Shown: positions 19,611-27,227 of the stretch, in pieces
How the letters are laid out: every line of letters starts with the position of its first letter
Position numbering within the stretch: the stretch's first letter is position 1
NCBI GenBank assembly: GCA_017470115.1
Contig: JAFUEZ010000002.1
Span: 113,665 to 170,046, forward strand
DNA: 56,382 nt
DNA from: Bacilli bacterium
GTDB lineage: Bacteria; Bacillota_I; Bacilli_A; RFN20; CAG-826
Direction of reading: 5' to 3'
Position numbers and translations under genes: made by a program
Notes under the pieces: model-generated
The model's input: the letters and a program-made list of their open reading frames with translations, nothing else
Told to the model about the DNA's origin: nothing
The model's database searches: none

Positions 19611-20390
19611 ATGAAAACTAAGTATCCGATTGTTTTAGTTCACGGAGCCTTTGTAAGAAATTGGCTGTTTTTTAAATGCTTTGGAAAGATTGATAAGATC
19701 TTGCGTGATGAAGGATATGACGTTTATGTTGCTAAAATTGATGCGTGTGGAAGTATAGAAAATAATGCATTACAACTTAAAACATATATAAATAAGATAA
19801 TAGAAAAATCAGGAGTAGAAAAAGTTAATCTTATATGTCACTCAAAAGGTGGATTAGATGCAAAGTATATGATTGACAATCTAAAAGGAGAAGAAGTTGT
19901 AGCTAGTATCACTGCGCTTTGTTCACCTTTTAAAGGAACTCCAGTTGCAAATGTGATGATGAATCAACCTAAATTTATGTTAGCAATCGAAAATTTCTTT
20001 ATTAATCTATGGTATAGAATTATTGGAGATAAAAAACCACAAGCAAGAATATTAGGAGAACAATTAAAAAGAGTTAATTCTCTTGATGAACCAGTAAAAA
20101 TAATAAAAGAAAGAGTTTATTATCAAAGTTTTTCTTCTTCAACTAATAATGTTAAAGATAATTTTATTGATGCGATTCCTCTACTTATATCTAGACACGA
20201 AGAAAATGTACCTACAGATGGCCTAGTTCCTCAAGATTCAACAATATTTGGTAACTATCGAGGAAAAATTAGTGAAGAGAACTTGTCGCACAATCAAGTA
20301 ATTGATAATACAGCATCATATAAAAAGAAGAAGATTGTCTTTGAATTCTATAAAAAAGTTGCAAAAGAATTAGCCGAAAGAGGCTTTTAA
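19611..20390 (+). CDS. Alpha/beta hydrolase, triacylglycerol-lipase-like
   Basis: A 259-residue lipase-like hydrolase. It opens with YPIVLVHGAFVRNW (oxyanion HG), and the nucleophile elbow is CHSKGG, with Cys in place of the first Gly of GxSxG. GLVPQDSTIFG and LSHNQVI near the C terminus supply plausible acid and His residues. There is no signal peptide from this start, so it is probably intracellular. The ATG at 19611 is exactly 6 nt after TATAAT (19599-19604) and has no ribosome-binding site; upstream in-frame starts (TTG 19557, ATG 19578) would put the -10 box inside the gene. Confidence 0.78.
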   Translation: MKTKYPIVLVHGAFVRNWLFFKCFGKIDKILRDEGYDVYVAKIDACGSIENNALQLKTYINKIIEKSGVEKVNLICHSKGGLDAKYMIDNLKGEEVVASITALCSPFKGTPVANVMMNQPKFMLAIENFFINLWYRIIGDKKPQARILGEQLKRVNSLDEPVKIIKERVYYQSFSSSTNNVKDNFIDAIPLLISRHEENVPTDGLVPQDSTIFGNYRGKISEENLSHNQVIDNTASYKKKKIVFEFYKKVAKELAERGF

Positions 20391-20454
20391 AAAGAGAATA
20401 AAAAATTAGTTGATTGATTAACGAAAAAATAATATCATTTATGCACATGCTTTC

Positions 20455-20492
20455 TTAAAGATCGCATTGAATCTTTAGGCGGAAGGAGTAAT
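20455..20492 (+). promoter_or_regulatory. Hairpin and leader before L31 (possible L31 autoregulatory leader)
   Basis: AAAGAT and ATCTTT form a small stem directly ahead of the GGCGGAAGGAG ribosome-binding site of rpmE. Leaders bound by L31 are known in Firmicutes. The resemblance here is only positional, so this is a weak call. Confidence 0.3.
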
Positions 20493-20497
20493 GAGAA

Positions 20498-20704
20498 ATG
20501 AAGCAAGGAATTCATCCAAATTACCATGTATGTAAAGTTACCTGTATCACATGCGGAAACGTATTTGAAACAGAATCAACATTAAAAGAAATTAAGGTTG
20601 ATACATGTTCAAATTGTCACCCATTCTACACAGGTAAGCAAAGATTTACACAATCAGATGGTAGAGTTGACCGTTTCAACAAAAAATACGGATTTAAAAA
20701 ATAA
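20498..20704 (+). CDS. rpmE: Ribosomal protein L31 (zinc-binding form)
   Basis: A 68-residue L31. [20 protein letters not shown] and the later [12 protein letters not shown] carry the four Cys of the C+ form, which binds zinc. The C terminus ([11 protein letters not shown]) is standard. A strong ribosome-binding site precedes it and an intrinsic terminator follows. Confidence 0.97.
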   Translation: MKQGIHPNYHVCKVTCITCGNVFETESTLKEIKVDTCSNCHPFYTGKQRFTQSDGRVDRFNKKYGFKK

Positions 20705-20711
20705 GAAAAAT

Positions 20712-20738
20712 TGGGAATCACGTGATTCCTTTTTTTCT
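20712..20738 (+). terminator. Intrinsic terminator of rpmE
   Basis: The palindrome GGAATCACGTGATTCC (20714-20729) is followed by a run of eight T. Confidence 0.9.
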
Positions 20739-20824
20739 ACATATTTCTTAACGAGATTATCATCAAATTCAATGAAAAAAAGATAATAAAGTGATAAATT
20801 ATTACAGGTAAGGAGAAAATGTTC

Positions 20825-22417
20825 ATGGAAAAGAAAAGATTATACATAACTACACCTATTTACTATCCAAGCGGAAATCCACATATTGGACATGCTTATT
20901 GCACTACATTAGCAGATGTTATTGCTCGTGATAGACGAATGAGACACTATGAAACATATTTTCTCACTGGTACAGATGAACACGGCCAAAAAATAGAAAA
21001 AAATGCCAGATTAGCAGGGTTATCGCCTTTAGAATACGTTGATAACATGGTTGCTGTATTCAAAAAATTATGGGAAGCATTAAAGATTTCTAATGACGAT
21101 TTCATAAGAACTACACAAGAAAGACATGTTGAATGTGTGCAAAAAGTTTTCTCTAATTTATACAAAAACGATGATATATATTTAGGAAAATATGAGGGTT
21201 GGTATTGTACACCATGTGAATCTTTCTGGACTGAAACCCAAGTGGGGCCAGAACATATTTGTCCTGATTGTGGAAGACCAGTTGAAAAATCAACTGAAGA
21301 ATGTTTCTTCTTCAAGACAAAGAAGTATTTAAATAAGGTTTTATCTTGGTATGAAGATCCAAAATCAGTCTACCCTGAAAGCAGAAAAAATGAGATGGTT
21401 AACACATTTATTAAACCAGGACTTGAAGATTTATGCGTTTCAAGAACCTCATTTAAGTGGGGCGTTCCTTTAAAAGAAGGTGAGAATCATATTTCTTATG
21501 TTTGGTTAGATGCTCTTGTTAATTATATTAGTGCTTTAGGTTATGGAACTGACCATGACGAGCTTTATCAAAAGTTCTGGGCAAGTGAAGAAACTGAAAT
21601 CATCCATCTTATTGGTGCCGATATTACTAGATTCCATACAATTTATTGGCCTGAATTCTTAACAAGTATTGGAGCAAGACTCCCTGATAGAGTTTTTGTT
21701 CATGGTTTACTTATGATGAAAGATGGCAAAATGTCAAAATCTAAAGGAAATGTTGTTTCGCCATACCCATTAATTGAAAGATATGGCGTAGATGCAGTTA
21801 GATATTATCTTGTTAGGGAAGTCGTTTTTGGACAAGATGGACAATTTACTCCAGAGCAATTTGTTGAAAGAATCAATGCCGACCTTGTTAATAATTTAGG
21901 AAACCTTGTTTCAAGAACAGTTTCAATGGTTGATAAATATTTTGGAGGTAAAATCCCAGAATTTAAGAGCGACATCAATGAATTTGACCACGAATTAGAA
22001 ATAATGACTAATAACACGATTAATAGTTATGTTGAAAAGATGAACAATCTTGAAGTCACTGAAGCTTATATTGATGTCATGAATTTGCTTGGAAGAGCTA
22101 ATAAGTACATCGAAGAATCAACTCCATGGGTTTTAGCTAAAGATGAGAATAAAAAAGAGAATCTTGAAAGTGTGATGTCACATCTTGCAAGAGTAATTTT
22201 TGTTGGATCAAAACTTTTAGAACCAATTTTAGTTGATAAGAGCAAAGAAATCTTCATTCAACTTGGCTTAAATGAATTAGAAACTGATTTTGATAATTTG
22301 TCAAACGTCAATTTATTAAATAATCATCAAGTAAACAAAACAGGAGTTCTCTTCCCAAGACTTGATGTAGCAAAAGAAGTTGAATACATCAAAAACTTAA
22401 TGGGTGGAAATAAATAA
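20825..22417 (+). CDS. metG: Methionyl-tRNA synthetase
   Basis: Class I synthetase, about 530 residues. It shows TTPIYYPSGNPHIGHAY (HIGH motif), the zinc knuckle CTPCESFW ... CPDCGRP, and KMSKSKGN (KMSKS loop). The C-terminal tRNA-binding (EMAP-like) extension found in many MetRS is absent, as in other short forms. Start: AAGGAG (20810-20815) is only 3 nt from an ATG at 20819 but 9 nt from the ATG at 20825, so the latter is preferred. A strong terminator follows. Confidence 0.96.
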   Translation: MEKKRLYITTPIYYPSGNPHIGHAYCTTLADVIARDRRMRHYETYFLTGTDEHGQKIEKNARLAGLSPLEYVDNMVAVFKKLWEALKISNDDFIRTTQERHVECVQKVFSNLYKNDDIYLGKYEGWYCTPCESFWTETQVGPEHICPDCGRPVEKSTEECFFFKTKKYLNKVLSWYEDPKSVYPESRKNEMVNTFIKPGLEDLCVSRTSFKWGVPLKEGENHISYVWLDALVNYISALGYGTDHDELYQKFWASEETEIIHLIGADITRFHTIYWPEFLTSIGARLPDRVFVHGLLMMKDGKMSKSKGNVVSPYPLIERYGVDAVRYYLVREVVFGQDGQFTPEQFVERINADLVNNLGNLVSRTVSMVDKYFGGKIPEFKSDINEFDHELEIMTNNTINSYVEKMNNLEVTEAYIDVMNLLGRANKYIEESTPWVLAKDENKKENLESVMSHLARVIFVGSKLLEPILVDKSKEIFIQLGLNELETDFDNLSNVNLLNNHQVNKTGVLFPRLDVAKEVEYIKNLMGGNK

Positions 22418-22423
22418 AAGTTG

Positions 22424-22450
22424 AAGACACGTTCGAACGTGTCTTTTATT
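22424..22450 (+). terminator. Intrinsic terminator of metG
   Basis: The 22-bp perfect palindrome at 22424-22445 (arms AAGACACGTTC and GAACGTGTCTT) is followed by a T-rich tract. Confidence 0.92.
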
Positions 22451-22518
22451 TTAAAGATTAGTTATGAAATGTTTATTAAATATTTCTTTGTTAATCTTTA
22501 AATATTAAAATATGAGAT

Positions 22519-23868
22519 ATGAAAAGCGTTAATGAAATTAGAAAAGTTAAATGTGTAGACTTTACTTTTGATGGTCAAGGTTTGGCAAAAGACGATAACA
22601 ATCGTGTTATTTTTGTTCCATCTTTATTAATCGATGAAGAAGCAGAAGTAGAAATTTTATATAAAAAGAAAGATTTTGATGTTGGAAAAATAAAAAAGAT
22701 TACGAAGTTTTCTGAGTATAGAATCGCTCCAAAATGTCCATGTTCAACATCATGTGGCGGTTGCTCTTTTCAAAATTTAGATTATTCAAAAGAGTTAGAA
22801 TACAAAAAGAAAGTTGCAGTTCAAACTATTTCTAAAATTGCTGGAATCGATGCAAGAAAAGCAAACATATTTGGGATGGAAGAGCCATATTATTATAGAA
22901 ATAAAATTCAAGTACCTTTTGGATACGACAAGCAAAAAAGATTAGTCTATGGATTTTATAAAATTAAAAGTCATGACATTGTTCCTATTACTGAATGCGC
23001 AATTCAATCAAAAGAACATGTTGAGATTTTAAAAGCTATAAAAGATTTAATAATTTCAATGAAGCTTAGAGCATATGATGAAGATACTGGACACGGCACC
23101 TTTAGACATGTCCTTATTAGAGTAGGTAAAGTCACAAAAGAAGTTATGGTTGTTCTCGTTGTTAAAGATGCAAAATTTGCTTCAAGACATAATTTTGTAA
23201 AAGCTTTAATTGAAAAATGTCCAAATATAAAAACCGTGGTTTTGAACGAAAATCCCCGCAAAACTAATGTTATTTTAGGAAATAAAGAAGAAATTTTATA
23301 TGGACCAGGATTCATTTATGACTACTTATTAGGAGTTAAATTTAAAATTTCATCCAAGTCTTTTTATCAAGTAAACCATGATCAATGTGAGAAACTATAT
23401 TCTCTTGCTATCTCAAAAGCTGAGCTAAAAAAGAGCGATGTGATTTTAGATGCATATTGTGGAATTGGAACAATTGGTTTAATTGCATCAAAACACGTTA
23501 AAAGTGTTGATGGAGTTGAAGTTGTTGAAGAAGCAATCGTTGATGCAAAAAACAATGCCAAACTTAACAACATTAAAAATTGTAATTTTGTTTGTAAAGA
23601 TGCAGCCGATTATTTGATTGATAAAAAATTTGATGTTGTGTTTGTTGATCCGCCAAGAAAAGGATTAGATGCTAAATTTTTAAATGGATTACTAAAAAGC
23701 AAACCAGAAAAAATAGTTTATATTTCTTGTGATGTTGGAACCTTAAGCAGAGATTTAAATTTGATGAAAAAGAATTATGAAATTAAATCAATTGATTTTG
23801 TAGACATGTTTCCAAGAACTTATCATGTTGAGACTGTTTGTTTGCTGACACTGAAAAATCAAAAATAA
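22519..23868 (+). CDS. RlmD/TrmA-family RNA uridine C5-methyltransferase
   Basis: SAM-dependent methyltransferase of the RumA/RlmCD group, acting on uridines of 23S rRNA (or tRNA), 449 residues. An N-terminal TRAM domain is followed by iron-sulfur Cys in CPCSTSCGGC (about residues 74-83). The SAM pocket shows LDAYCGIGTIGLIA and FVDPPRKGL. The catalytic Cys lies in YISCDVGTLSRDL; most relatives have SCNP, so the CDV is a variation. The usual VDMFPRTYHVETV end is present. The ATG is 7 nt after TAAAAT (22506-22511) without a ribosome-binding site, so a near-leaderless mRNA is likely. Confidence 0.88.
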   Translation: MKSVNEIRKVKCVDFTFDGQGLAKDDNNRVIFVPSLLIDEEAEVEILYKKKDFDVGKIKKITKFSEYRIAPKCPCSTSCGGCSFQNLDYSKELEYKKKVAVQTISKIAGIDARKANIFGMEEPYYYRNKIQVPFGYDKQKRLVYGFYKIKSHDIVPITECAIQSKEHVEILKAIKDLIISMKLRAYDEDTGHGTFRHVLIRVGKVTKEVMVVLVVKDAKFASRHNFVKALIEKCPNIKTVVLNENPRKTNVILGNKEEILYGPGFIYDYLLGVKFKISSKSFYQVNHDQCEKLYSLAISKAELKKSDVILDAYCGIGTIGLIASKHVKSVDGVEVVEEAIVDAKNNAKLNNIKNCNFVCKDAADYLIDKKFDVVFVDPPRKGLDAKFLNGLLKSKPEKIVYISCDVGTLSRDLNLMKKNYEIKSIDFVDMFPRTYHVETVCLLTLKNQK

Positions 23869-23961
23869 TCTAAATTGTAAAAGCACAAGTTAAATCATCT
23901 TAATTTGTACAATTTCATTCATAAAAAGGTAATCTACAATAGATCTTTTTTAAAAAGAAGT

Positions 23962-23989
23962 TGCGCAATCTAAAATGCGCAGATAAAAT
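23962..23989 (+). promoter_or_regulatory. Operator-like repeats over the promoter of the XRE-MNT gene
   Basis: Two copies of the self-complementary TGCGCA (23962-23967 and 23976-23981) are 8 bp apart and end 2 bp before a TAAAAT -10 box (23984-23989), which is itself 6 nt before the ATG. A repressor bound here would block the promoter. The XRE domain encoded next door is the obvious candidate. Confidence 0.55.
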
Positions 23990-23995
23990 TATATT

Positions 23996-24469
23996 ATGAA
24001 TGAATTAAGACAAAAAAGAAAAGAATTAGGTTTAACACAAATTGAAGCTGCTAATGCGTGCGGTGTTTCTCGTCGTACATATCAAACATATGAAGAGGGA
24101 AATCTTTTTAATAACACCTTTGACGAATTAATAAAAAAGCTAAATGAGTTAGGTGTACTTGATAGTACAAATTATGTGACAAATATTCGACATATTAAGA
24201 AAGTATGTGAACAATTATTTAGAGAAAAATATCCAGAAATTAAATGTGCATATTTGTTCGGAAGTTATGCCAGACAAGAAGCAACTAGCAAGAGCGATAT
24301 TGATATTTTGATAGTTTGTCCAGCAATGGGAATGAAGTTTTATGGTATAGCGACTGAACTAGAAGAAAGATTGCATAAGCAAATTGATCTACATACACAC
24401 AGGCAATTAATTACTAATGAAAAATTTTTAGAAGAGATACTAAAGGATGGAATCAAAATATATGGATGA
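23996..24469 (+). CDS. XRE-type helix-turn-helix fused to MNT nucleotidyltransferase domain
   Basis: A 157-residue two-domain protein. Residues 1-55 are a Cro/C1-type helix-turn-helix (LGLTQIEAANACGVSRRTYQ). Residues 65-157 are a minimal nucleotidyltransferase with LFGSYARQEATSKSDIDILI: Gly89-Ser90, Asp101 and Asp103 give an intact GSx10DxD motif. MNT proteins are known as antitoxins that AMPylate HEPN toxins (type VII systems), but no HEPN gene is adjacent; the following DNA is a truncated GNAT gene. It may be an orphan antitoxin or an autoregulated NTase of other use. The stop is TGA. The start has no ribosome-binding site and a -10 box 6 nt away, predicting a leaderless mRNA. Confidence 0.8.
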   Translation: MNELRQKRKELGLTQIEAANACGVSRRTYQTYEEGNLFNNTFDELIKKLNELGVLDSTNYVTNIRHIKKVCEQLFREKYPEIKCAYLFGSYARQEATSKSDIDILIVCPAMGMKFYGIATELEERLHKQIDLHTHRQLITNEKFLEEILKDGIKIYG

Positions 24470-24474
24470 GAAGA

Positions 24475-24834
24475 TATTAAGAAGAAAATAATCCAAAAAC
24501 ATTTAGATTTATGATTACCTTAAAAGATATTGGTGAACTAATTGGTTCTATAGATGTTGTTAGGTATATTGATAATAACCCTGAAATTGGATATTCCTTA
24601 TCAAGAAAGTATTGGAACCAAGGGTTGATGACTGAGGCCTGTAAAGCATTTATTGAATATCTTTTTGATATTGGCTTTACCAAAGTGTTAATTAAAGCGG
24701 TAGTGGAAAATATTGGTAGTAATCGTGTTATAGAAAAATGTGGATTTAAATTCACTCATCAAGAGCATCTTGAACATCAGTCATCATTTAAGCCTAATTC
24801 AGCAACAGTTAATTGTTACGAATTAGTTAAATAA
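24475..24834 (+). pseudogene. Truncated GNAT acetyltransferase (3' part only)
   Basis: The frame encodes the C-terminal 120 residues of a RimJ/RimL-like GNAT, from LEENNPKTFRFMITLKD through NPEIGYSLSRKYWNQGLMTE to FKFTHQEHLEHQSSF. It is closely similar over its full length to residues about 275-393 of the fusion protein at 25955-27136. The N-terminal acetyltransferase strands, the helix-turn-helix and any ribosome-binding site are missing, and the homology begins abruptly 5 nt after the XRE-MNT stop. An ATG at 24511 exists, but a 107-residue product would lack half the fold. This is a relic of duplication or recombination. Confidence 0.8.
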
Positions 24835-24859
24835 CCATATATCCCCATTGTAATGAAGA

Positions 24860-25010
24860 TAAAAACTGGGTGCTACGCATGTGAGAATCGAAATAGCTTC
24901 ATGTGATGGGAAAAAACCTTCTGTTACATCAAATGGTTGTCAGTCCACATATGATCCTTGAGGGTCTGTGGAGTAATAGCCCTTATAGGGTCTAGTCAGT
25001 GCAACTTATT
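24860..25010 (+). ncRNA. Structured non-coding segment; possible insertion-element 3' end or regulatory RNA
   Basis: No open frame fits this GC-richer stretch, but it folds well. TGATG (24904) pairs with CATCA (24927). TCCACA (24944) pairs with TGTGGA (24967) enclosing GATCC-TTGA-GGGTC. CCCT (24980) pairs with AGGG (24987). A row of hairpins downstream of mobile gene debris resembles the right ends and guide RNAs of IS200/IS605-type elements, but no transposase or TnpB piece was seen. It also lies 5' to the promoter of the membrane protein at 25067, so a separate small RNA is possible. The identity is open. Confidence 0.4.
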
Positions 25011-25017
25011 TTATGCG

Positions 25018-25045
25018 TTGGGATTAATATTTTCTTTGCTATAAT
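25018..25045 (+). promoter_or_regulatory. Promoter of the 25067 membrane protein
   Basis: TTGGGA, a spacer of about 16 bp, and TATAAT, followed by a ribosome-binding site (AAGGAG) before the ATG at 25067. It lies downstream of the structured segment, so that segment is not in this transcript. Confidence 0.6.
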
Positions 25046-25066
25046 GTTATTAAGGAGTTTTTTATC

Positions 25067-25666
25067 ATGAAAAAAATTAGCGAAATTATTAAGCCATTTT
25101 TATCAATTATATTTGGTGCGTTATTACTTTTAATTTATGTAAATTGGCTAGCAAGTGATGATAGTGGAACATTAGTATTAGGAATTTTTGGTGTCATTCT
25201 CAGTGTCTTTTATTTAACAGATGGAATTATGGACATCATTATCGGAGATAAATTACCTAAGAAAATATTTAATATATTCACAATCTCATTATATCCAATC
25301 TTTATGTTTATTATGATTTTAATTGGAATGATTAATTTAGCCGATTATATGGGACCTACCGCATGGATTATTTCAATTCTTAGTCTAATTGGTACTATTG
25401 CTTTCATATTAATATTTATTATCAATACATTTATTGAAAATAATTCATTAAGATTATTAACAACATTATTTGGTGGAATATTTATCTTAGTTATTATTGT
25501 AAATATATTATTTGATCAATTAGGCAACGTTGTAACATTAGGAAATTTACCTATTGTTAGTTTATTAGCTTCATTATCATATATTGGTATAGTTCTTGAT
25601 GTGTTATTTGGCAAAGGCGAATCTAATAAAGAAGCGAAGAACGAAGAACCTTCAATAAACGAATAA
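25067..25666 (+). CDS. Multi-pass membrane protein of unknown function
   Basis: A 199-residue protein with about six hydrophobic spans (starting near residues 9, 35, 67, 98, 130, 160) and a short charged C-terminal tail (GKGESNKEAKNEEPSINE). No motif was recognised, and the layout is similar to small DUF308/HdeD-like proteins without clear identity. It has its own promoter, ribosome-binding site and terminator, so it is an independent unit inserted between the two GNAT copies. Confidence 0.7.
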   Translation: MKKISEIIKPFLSIIFGALLLLIYVNWLASDDSGTLVLGIFGVILSVFYLTDGIMDIIIGDKLPKKIFNIFTISLYPIFMFIMILIGMINLADYMGPTAWIISILSLIGTIAFILIFIINTFIENNSLRLLTTLFGGIFILVIIVNILFDQLGNVVTLGNLPIVSLLASLSYIGIVLDVLFGKGESNKEAKNEEPSINE

Positions 25667-25691
25667 TCATTGACAAATTTAAATTTTAAGA

Positions 25692-25726
25692 TGGGTTTTG
25701 CGAAAGTGTAGCAAAATCCTTTTTAA
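25692..25726 (+). terminator. Intrinsic terminator of the 25067 gene
   Basis: GGGTTTTGC (25693-25701) pairs with GCAAAATCC (25711-25719, one G-U) and is followed by TTTTTAAT. Confidence 0.8.
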
Positions 25727-25806
25727 TATTTTTTACATTAAAATTGAACTTTTATATATATTTTTAATCATATATAAAGTTTTTCATTCCATAAATTTAC
25801 AGGAGG

Positions 25807-25862
25807 AACAGTCAATTGTTACGAATTGGTTAAATAATCATATATTCATATTGTAGTGAAGG
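25807..25862 (+). repeat. Remnant of a third GNAT gene end
   Basis: Bases 25807-25841 are identical to 27106-27140, the last codons, stop and first downstream bases of the fusion gene, and nearly identical to 24803-24838 of the truncated copy. The next 20 bp (CATATTCATATTGTAGTGAA) also resemble the flank after the truncated copy (24836-24856). The rest of this 288-bp intergenic stretch (25667-25954) holds a terminator and AT-rich DNA. Confidence 0.8.
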
Positions 25863-25919
25863 CACATGTTGAAACTATAGTAGGACTATATCAGAAATAA
25901 AAGATAATGTTTAATATAA

Positions 25920-25954
25920 TAGACATTAACTTAACTTTCTTGTATACTATAGAC
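25920..25954 (+). promoter_or_regulatory. Promoter for a leaderless mRNA of the XRE-GNAT gene
   Basis: TAGACA (25920-25925), 17 bp, TATACT (25943-25948), 6 nt, ATG (25955). There is no ribosome-binding site. This is the best example in the window of the leaderless layout with a recognisable -35 box. Confidence 0.65.
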
Positions 25955-27136
25955 ATGGAAAGCAAATTTGAAATTGGCCAAAAACTTAAAAACAAAAGAT
26001 TAGAACTTAATTTGAGAATGGATGATGTCGCTAAAGAAGTAGGTGTTACTAGATCTACTTTATGGGCTATTGAAAACGGAAGCGGCAATTACACTATTGA
26101 CACTCTTCTTAGATTAGTAAGCTTTTTAAACATGTCTATTGATATCGGTGCCCAAAAACAAGGAACTAGAAAAAGAGCAACTAGAACAAATAGTGCCTTA
26201 GACAAAAAGATAAATCGATTCATTGTTATGTGTGTTGAACAATATGCATCTAGCGTTAATCAAAGTAGTGGAACCATTTATAACGAACTTAATAAAGCCG
26301 GCATTATTGATGAATTAAAAGAGGATTATGAAGATATGCACGGTATGTCTACATATTCGATAAATGAGTATATCGGAAAAAGACTTGACGCGGATGTCTC
26401 ACAAGAACCAACAAACGATAATCACATCTTATCTAAAACAATTCTTATATCTCAGACCATTGAACTTATAGCGAAAAAATATAAGCTGAGCATCGAAGAA
26501 TCTAGAAACAGATTTTATCAGTCAGACGTAATTGAAATGTTGGATGATGATGAAACAGGCCTTTATGGTGAATCAGCGTTATATCTTTTGTCACTTTATG
26601 AGAATTATTTTAAAAATAAATGTATCGAAACAGAGAGACTTTTGCTCAGAAAACCAAGAATTGAAGATGCCAAACCAATGTTTGACAATTGGGCAAACGA
26701 TCCTGAAGTTACTAAATATTTAACTTGGAATCCTCACGAGAATATAGAAGTGACTAAAACGATCATTACCTGTTGGCTTGAAGAAGAAAAAGACTCGAAA
26801 ACCATTAGATTCATTATTACTTTAAAAGATGGTGGCGAACCCATTGGTTCTATTGATGTAGTTAACTATATTGATGATAATCCCGAGATTGGATATTGTT
26901 TATCAAAAAAATATTGGAATCAAGGTTTAATGACTGAAGCATGTAAAGCTTTTGTTAAATATCTTTTCAACAAAGGCTTTAATAAGGTCTTAATTAAAGC
27001 AGTAGTGGAAAATATCGGTAGTAATCGTGTAATTGAAAAATGTGGATTTAAATTCACCCATCAAGAACATCTTAAACATCAGTCATCTTTTAAGCTCAAT
27101 CCAGTAACAGTCAATTGTTACGAATTGGTTAAATAA
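25955..27136 (+). CDS. XRE helix-turn-helix / DUF3791-like / GNAT fusion protein
   Basis: A 393-residue three-part protein. Residues 1-65 are an XRE DNA-binding domain (MDDVAKEVGVTRSTLWAIEN). Residues 75-215 hold two consecutive helical segments that look DUF3791-like (INRFIVMCVEQYASSV ... and TIELIAKKYKLSIEESRN ... ETGLYGESALYLLSLYE); this family name is from memory and uncertain. Residues 220-393 are a complete RimJ/RimL-type GNAT (TERLLLRKPRIEDAKPMF to KCGFKF). DUF3791-type segments and XRE-GNAT pairs occur in toxin-antitoxin-like loci, so a self-regulated acetyltransferase toxin is one reading. The start at 25955 is set by the -10 box 6 nt upstream. Confidence 0.8.
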   Translation: MESKFEIGQKLKNKRLELNLRMDDVAKEVGVTRSTLWAIENGSGNYTIDTLLRLVSFLNMSIDIGAQKQGTRKRATRTNSALDKKINRFIVMCVEQYASSVNQSSGTIYNELNKAGIIDELKEDYEDMHGMSTYSINEYIGKRLDADVSQEPTNDNHILSKTILISQTIELIAKKYKLSIEESRNRFYQSDVIEMLDDDETGLYGESALYLLSLYENYFKNKCIETERLLLRKPRIEDAKPMFDNWANDPEVTKYLTWNPHENIEVTKTIITCWLEEEKDSKTIRFIITLKDGGEPIGSIDVVNYIDDNPEIGYCLSKKYWNQGLMTEACKAFVKYLFNKGFNKVLIKAVVENIGSNRVIEKCGFKFTHQEHLKHQSSFKLNPVTVNCYELVK

Positions 27137-27227
27137 TCATTTATAACTAACTCATTTTTATAAGATCATTGTTTTTGCTTTTCTATATTAATAATAAAAA
27201 TATGGTAAATAATTCAAATATTATTCT

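Noticed and set aside
24511-24834. Functional short acetyltransferase
   Set aside because: Lacks the N-terminal half of the GNAT fold and a ribosome-binding site; treated as a pseudogene.
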